Shown here piece after piece: positions 57,791-64,000 of a DNA stretch of 64,000 bases. The translations under genes and the position numbers were made by a program. A model generated the notes under the pieces. That model was not told the DNA's origin. It did no database searches and saw only the letters and a list, made by a program, of their open reading frames with translations. This DNA comes from Siphonodentalium dalli (lineage: Eukaryota > Mollusca > Scaphopoda > Gadilida > Siphonodentaliidae): contig CP136062.1 in the NCBI GenBank assembly GCA_032622095.1, forward strand, positions 229,848,578-229,912,577. The letters are read 5' to 3'. Positions within the stretch are counted from its first letter, which is position 1. Each line of letters starts with the position of its first letter.

Positions 57791-58138
57791 GCACTATATA
57801 CCGACTGGACCACCGGTGTGTGCTGCAATGTGGCCGCACAATTAAAACACCTGCTTTTCTAAGTTTATTCACAACTTGTCCACCTCAATGCATGCAGTGT
57901 TTCACATCACTTTAATGGGGCACTTTTAAAAAAAATCAGACCATGCAGTGTGTGAGCCATCTTATATATTTAGATCACACGCATGATATATTGCATGCAA
58001 TAATTGTGGTTCTATGATAGTCAGTAACAATGATCAGGCAACATAATTATGCTCCATGTCTGTTTAGTCCACCACGCGTGTGAGATTCTTGATTGCATAG
58101 CACCGACAGATCATACGGGTGCGATATATACATCGTAT
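57791..58138. other. Stretch without recognised features
   Basis: No supported frame or RNA. Confidence 0.3.
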
Positions 58139-58291
58139 AGCTGCAGTGAATTGATCTGGGCGAAGTATCACGTCTCGTTGAAGAGGTCATATCGCTGGAT
58201 CAAACGAGCCGCCGCAGGCGTCGATTTTGAATCAACGATCTGAACTCTTCAACGAGACGTGATGCGAAGCCCAGATCAATTCACTGCAGCG
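58139..58291. repeat. 153-bp palindrome
   Basis: gctgcagtgaattgatctgg and tcacgtctcgttgaagag are mirrored as ctcttcaacgagacgtga and ccagatcaattcactgcagc. The stem is almost perfect with a ~50-base loop. Confidence 0.85.
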
Positions 58292-58795
58292 ATAACAGGT
58301 TTATTAAATGACATGCTTTTTATTTCAAAAGCACAATTAATTATAAAATGAAACCACATTAGGCCACTAGTAACAAGAATAAAGAAAAAACTATTTTTGT
58401 ATAATAAATCGTCCGGATTTTTACGGAAATGCGCAGTATGCGAGATAGAGAAGGGTGGTATGACATCGGATCAAACTGTGGCTGATCCGATGGTCGGGAA
58501 ATGATGGCTTTACTATAGCGGTATTGGGGGAAGAAAAACGATAGTCATATAATAAATAAAATTAACCCAACGTACATATGACATTTATGCGTATTTGTTA
58601 TCTTTTGAGCCTTTTCTTTCTTGTATCGCGCACGTTTTTTTTTACTCTTTATTTATATATTTATTGTCGTGTTCTTTGTTTTGGCTTCACATGTATTTTT
58701 TTTTTCTCACTTTTATTTATTTATATTTTTCTCAAGTATCATATTTTCACACATTATATTTACAGACATATTGTCATATTATATATGTATATCAG
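58292..58795. other. T-rich stretch, nothing recognised
   Basis: Pyrimidine-rich sequence giving hydrophobic frames in several phases; no gene support. Confidence 0.35.
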
Positions 58796-58858
58796 ATCGA
58801 TCGATCGATCGATCGAGAGAGAGAGAGAGAGGGATAGAGAGAGAGAGAGAGAGAGGAT

Positions 58859-58921
<63 letters not shown>
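58796..58921. repeat. GATC then GA microsatellite
   Basis: Five to six GATC units pass into a long GA run interrupted by ggat twice. It produces Arg-Glu frames on one strand and Ser-Leu frames on the other. Confidence 0.98.
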
Positions 58922-58923
<2 letters not shown>

Positions 58924-59446
58924 ATGCTTGTGATGTTCATCTCTTGCTCTTCATTGTTCACAAAACTTGTAAATAATGCTGTAATAATTTATACATATTC
59001 TCTCCCAAGAAGGAGGTAATAAAGAATATCTCTGCTTTGTGGAATAAGGTAACCAGATGTCCATTATTTTAAAGTCTGTTGAGTACGAAGTAATTTTACG
59101 GATGGCAGATTAGCCGGAGTGCGAAAATAGAATTATCATCTCGAGTAATTTTTGTTCAGTTTTCAAGCAAATGTATCAAATAAATGTTATATTATATGCA
59201 AACTAGTCTCATGTACTCATTTAAGTTATTGTATAGTCAGTGGCTTGAGTTCACGCCCCTTATCAACACCATTGTACAAGATCATGTGTGCCACGTGTTG
59301 CCCAATCCATTTTCCCTCAATTAATTTGATTTCGTCTTGTACACCGAAATTCGTAATTTATATGAAATTATTAACTTTGATTTTAAGATAACATGTTAAC
59401 CTAAACGTTTGCAGAAGACATCTTCGACTCAAATTACTTATTTTTC
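58922..59446. other. Stretch without recognised features
   Basis: AT-rich; no supported gene. Confidence 0.3.
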
Positions 59447-59675
59447 TATCTATTATCGATGTTAGATCGTTGTTTTTACCGGGAATTGTTTATTTTTCGA
59501 TATATTATCGATATTAGATCATTGTTTTTACCGAGAATTTATTATTTCTATATATTATCGATATTAGATCGTTGTTATTACCGGGAATTTATTATTTGTC
59601 TATATATATCATCGATATTAGATCGTTGTTATTACTGGGAATTTATTATTTGTCTATATATTATCGATATTAGGT
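59447..59675. repeat. ~50-52-bp tandem repeat, about 4.5 units
   Basis: tatattatcgatattagatc then gttgttattaccgggaattt, ending in a G homopolymer at about 59677. Confidence 0.9.
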
Positions 59676-59719
59676 CGGGGGGGGGGGTAGGGATAGGGAC
59701 CCACCCCAAACTGCTTCAA

Positions 59720-60060
59720 ATGACTATTTAGATAAAGAATGTAAGAAAAAATGATAAAAATGCGAAAATTGTAAAAGAATATAATAAAATTGATAAACAA
59801 AATGATAAAACATTGTTAGGTTAATGGTTTGGTTCCAATTTCCGAAGTGCTGTCACTCGGATCCACATAGGAAATAATGTATTTGAGTTATATATTCGCA
59901 TTGAAATCGCCATTCAAATGTTATAACTTTGTGTGACATAATCATGCACACTGGAACTTCCTGAAATTTTGCAAAAAACAATTGACAGTGCATTAGGGTG
60001 GATACACACATGCATGTAATCTCTGTAAATATCGTGTATTTGGCGTTTTACATGGATCAT
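59720..60060. mobile_element. Family A/B-related fragments
   Basis: aaagaatgtaagaaaaaatg is the A spacer; cttcctgaaattttgcaaaa at ~59957 is a B end. gggtggatacacacatgcat at ~59997 reappears inverted at ~61350. Confidence 0.5.
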
Positions 60061-60109
60061 ATACACCGTGTAATATGTTTCCGCTGACAACCCAATCATT
60101 GCGACTGTG

Positions 60110-60278
60110 TTTGACCACAGTGAGTTAAACTCTGAACCGCTGACGAGCCGTTGACTGGGACGAAGTCGTCAGGCCGCTTAAAATAATTATTCGCGCGATA
60201 ACTCAAATGGTCGACGTTCTGTTTAAATAATTGCCAGTCTTCTATTGATGTTAATACCAGTGATGGCCTCTTCCCCAA
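60110..60278 (-). other. Possible coding fragment, unrecognised
   Basis: Minus frame reads IEDWQLFKQNVDHLSYRANN then YFKRPDDFVPVNGSSAVQ, with balanced composition unlike repeat-born frames around it. Only ~60 codons, with no splice context that decides it. Confidence 0.25.
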
Positions 60279-61340
60279 CGCAGGGGGCTATGACCCCAAC
60301 ATGCACGGGGAGCTATATTATCCCAGAAGCTACCGAATTCACCATTGCATATTTCCTCGACGGGGGTGCGATGTGCATGCAGCACCCTGAGTCCTGACAC
60401 CCTGCTTTATAAATATCGTAGTCATGTATGTCGTGTCTGTTTTCTACGAGTGATTAATCTAATATGCAGCAATTTATGCTATTCATATAATTATGAACAT
60501 ATTATACAGCTTTAAATTTGAATGCATGGTGTTGCTGTTTGTCTTCATTCGGCGAAAGGGTTGCCTAGCTACGAGTTCCCAACTAAGTCACCTTTCCTCT
60601 CTTGTGTTATACAGTTATACATGTATACGCAAAATTTACAACTATGGAATATTTAAGTAAAACATTATATTGTAATTCTTGCCCAGATAATCCCGGCTGG
60701 TACATTCAATTAACCCCCTAAGTTATTGGAAGCTTTCGAGAACAAGCCCCTCCCCCAATCATGGATTATGGTCGAAAATGTTATAATTCAAGCTTGTGAC
60801 AGTTAGGAGCTTGTTCAACCTTTGGCTTGAGAAAGAAACATAGATATAAATGGGGGGGGGGGGGGTGTGTCACTCTTTTTAATTTCAACGCTGTACCTGC
60901 ATTATTTTTTGGCGCTATAATGAATATTTGCAATCCCAATTGAATCAATGTTATCACATGAGCTCGCTCTCAAATTATTAGAGAAATCTCAACAAGCCGG
61001 TATCATCCTATAAAAGAATTCTGCATATTTTATTTTTTGTTTTGGATGACCCTGTTTCCAAGAAATGACAGAAACAAATCAAGTATAAAATCAATAGGCT
61101 CTAATCCACTTTTCGAAATGAATTATAACTCGTGAAAAACAGCAACAGATATCAGACAAGAATTACTCATTTCGGCATCCATGAAAGAAGACATGTTTAT
61201 GACTGGCCTGAAATTTCTTGATGGCAGTTTGTTTGATATTGGCTTATAACTACTCACTGGTGAAATTGACCTCTCGCGCGCAGGTGATTAATTTTGTCAA
61301 TTATTGGTGTGGCCATGTAAAATACATGTATTTTACATAC
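60279..61340. other. Stretch without recognised genes
   Basis: Contains a G homopolymer near 60853; no supported gene. Confidence 0.3.
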
Positions 61341-61560
61341 AGACATTACATGCATGTGTGTATCCACCCTTATGTCATTATCTTATTTTTACGAGTCTCC
61401 CATAGGGAACCTCGCATATATACGAGAATGCATGGGCCTAACAATATTTACCCTCACCGTGTAAGCCAGTGCATTATATTATATATGTATGGGAGACTCG
61501 AAGATATAAGATAATGCACTGGCACATGATCTTTTTTGCTGCACCAGCATCGGAAGAAGA
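61341..61560. mobile_element. Family B-related hairpin remnants
   Basis: catagggaacctcgcatata, cgtgtaagccagtgcattat and tttttgctgcaccagc are B-type phrases; ends absent. Confidence 0.5.
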
Positions 61561-61756
61561 AGAAGATATAACTGAAAAACAATTGAAGCACAAGAGAGCG
61601 CCCATTTACCGTTTGATCTACACTTGCTTGATGTACATTTATCGCCCCAGATGTACTAGCAATTAATCCAACGATGCGTGTTCAGAAATGGAAAATTTCA
61701 TAGATTTAATTATTAGTTGTTATTTACGATTAAGTTTGCTTTTCAATATATACTGC

Positions 61757-64000
61757 CGTTATCCGGATTCTAGGGGGTGATTCATTGTTGATATCATGTA
61801 ATAATAATCACCCTTGTCTATATATTCTTCATGTGTTTCTACAGCGTTATCCGGATTCTAGGGGGTGATTCATTGTTGATATCATGTAATAATAATCACC
61901 CTTGTCTATATATTCTTCATGTGTTTCTACAGCGTTATCCGGATTCTAGGGGGTGATTCATTGTTGATATCATGTAATAATAATCACCCTTGTCTATATA
62001 TTCTTCATGTGTTTCTACAGCGTTATCCGGATTCCAGGGGGTGATTCATTGTTGATATCATGTAATAATAATCACCCTTGTCTATATATTCTTCATGTGT
62101 TTCTGCAGCGTTATCCGGATTCTAAGGGGTGAATCATTGTTGATATCATGTAATAATAATCACCCTTGTCTATATATTCTTCATGTGTTTCTGCAGCGTT
62201 ATCCGGATTCCAGGGGGTGATTCATTGTTGATATCATGTAATAATAATCACCCTTGTCTATATATTCTTCATGTGTTTCTACAGCGTTATCCGGATTCTA
62301 AGGGGTGAATCATTGTTGATATCATGTAATAATAATCACCCTTGTCTATATATTCTTCATGTGTTTCTGCAGCGTTATCCGGATTCCAGGGGGTGAATCA
62401 TTGTTGATATCATGTAATAATAATCACCCTTGTCTATATATTCTTCATGTGTTTCTGCAGCGTTATCCGGATTCTAAGGGGTGATTAATTGTTGATATCA
62501 TGTAATAATAATCACCCTTGTCTATATATTCTTCATGTGTTTCTGCAGCGTTATCCGGATTCTAGGGGGTGATTCATTGTTGATATCATGTAATAATAAT
62601 CACCCTTGCCTATATATTCTTCATGTGTTTCTGCAGCGTTATCCGGATTCCAGGGGGTGATTCATTGTTGATATCATGTAATAATAATCACCCTTGTCTA
62701 TATATTCTTCATGTGTTTCTACAGCGTTATTCGGATTCTAGGGGGTGAATCATTGTTGATATCATGTAATAATAATCACCCTTGTCTATATATTCTTCAT
62801 GTGTTTCTGCAGCGTTATCCGGATTCCAGGGGGTGATTCATTGTTGATATCATGTAATAATAATCACCCTTGCCTATATATTCTTCATGTGTTTCTGCAG
62901 CGTTATCCGGATTCTAGGGGGTGATTCATTGTTGATATCATGTAATAATAATCACCCTTGTCTATATATTCTTCATGTGTTTCTGCAGCGTTATCCGGAT
63001 TCTAGGGGGTGATTCATTGTTGATATCATGTAATAATAATCACCCTTGTCTATATATTCTTCATGTGTTTCTGCAGCGTTATCCGGATTCTAGGGGGTGA
63101 TTCATTGTTGATATCATGTAATAATAATCACCCTTGTCTATATATTCTTCATGTGTCTCTGCAGCGTTATCCGGATTCTAGGGGGTGAATCATTGTTGAT
63201 ATCATGTAATAATAATCACCCTTGTCTATATATTCTTCATGTGTTTCTGCAGCGTTATCCGGATTCCAGGGGGTGATTCATTGTTGATATCATGTAATAA
63301 TAATCACCCTTGTCTATATATTCTTCATGTGTTTCTGCAGCGTTATCCGGATTCTAGGGGGTGATTCATTGTTGATATCATGTAATAATAATCACCCTTG
63401 TCTATATATTCTTCATGTGTTTCTACAGCGTTATCCGGATTCTAGGGGGTGATTCATTGTTGATATCATGTAATAATAATCACCCTTGTCTATATATTCT
63501 TCATGTGTTTCTGCAGCGTTATCCGGATTCTAGGGGGTGATTCATTGTTGATATCATGTAATAATAATCACCCTTGTCTATATATTCTTCATGTGTTTCT
63601 GCAGCGTTATCCGGATTCTAGGGGGTGAATCATTGTTGATATCATGTAATAATAATCACCCTTGTCTATATATTCTTCATGTGTTTCTGCAGCGTTATCC
63701 GGATTCTAGGGGGTGAATCATTGTTGATATCATGTAATAATAATCACCCTTGCCTATATATTCTTCATGTGTTTCTGCAGCGTTATCCGGATTCCAGGGG
63801 GTGATTCATTGTTGATATCATGTAATAATAATCACCCTTGCCTATATATTCTTCATGCGTTTCTACAGCGTTATCCGGATTCCAGGGGGTGATTCATTGT
63901 TGATATCATGTAATAATAATCACCCTTGTCTATATATTCTTCATGTGTTTCTGCAGCGTTATCCGGATTCTAGGGGGTGATTCGTTGTTGATATCATGTA
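61757..64000. repeat. 88-bp satellite, 25.5 units, continuing past the window
   Basis: Unit marks at 61757 and 63957 are exactly 25 x 88 apart. Each unit has cgttatccggattctagggg, a hairpin of gggtgatt with aatcaccc, and tctatatattcttcatgtgt. Variation is limited to a few sites (tag/cag/taa; attc/aatc; tac/tgc). Confidence 0.98.

Noticed and set aside
58578-59019. 132-codon frames rich in Arg-Glu or Ser-Leu
   Set aside because: Produced by a T-rich stretch followed by the GATC/GA microsatellite.

Overview
The window looks like AT-rich animal nuclear DNA. Genes have spliced exons with GT/AG borders, there is no operon structure, and most of the sequence is transposon remnants, tandem arrays and microsatellites. 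The style of the dispersed repeats and the protein similarities suggest a lophotrochozoan, most likely a bivalve mollusc; that is inference, because no species-diagnostic sequence is present.

The one host gene I can reconstruct is BNIP1/SEC20, the ER-resident SNARE of Golgi-to-ER traffic. It runs on the minus strand from an ATG at 53439 to a stop at 24821. Its six coding exons (53359-53439, 47985-48077, 33672-33763, 30016-30117, 27710-27831, 24821-25014) have compatible phases and encode 227 residues, about the length of the human protein. Its five introns (2.2 to 14.2 kb) hold most of the mobile DNA described here. Partial copies of exon 5 and exon 6 lie beside the real exons, and several small transposons sit against splice sites.

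Layout. 1-24.8 kb (downstream of the gene): TTAA-flanked piggyBac-type MITEs with paired hairpins (called A and B here), hAT-type MITEs with 8-bp target duplications (C), other TTAA elements (F, G, L), many minisatellites including a 109-unit 31-bp array at 17.8-21.2 kb, and a 689-bp tandem duplication. 24.8-53.4 kb: BNIP1, with introns carrying Tc1/mariner-like MITEs (D), further A/B/C copies, a hAT fragment with a BED finger, a long imperfect inverted repeat, a CXC-domain pseudogene, a copia fragment split by a 4.4-kb fold-back element, a tRNA-like SINE, and a 3.15-kb terminal-inverted-repeat element with an 8-bp target duplication that carries host-like coding pieces (a partial PHD-type finger, a Ser-rich segment and a third piece). 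53.4-64 kb (upstream): dispersed repeats, a degenerate ~80-bp array, a GATC/GA microsatellite, and an 88-bp satellite that runs off the window end.

No bacterial-type operon, CRISPR array, rRNA or intact tRNA was seen. Nearly all short open frames are by-products of repeats.
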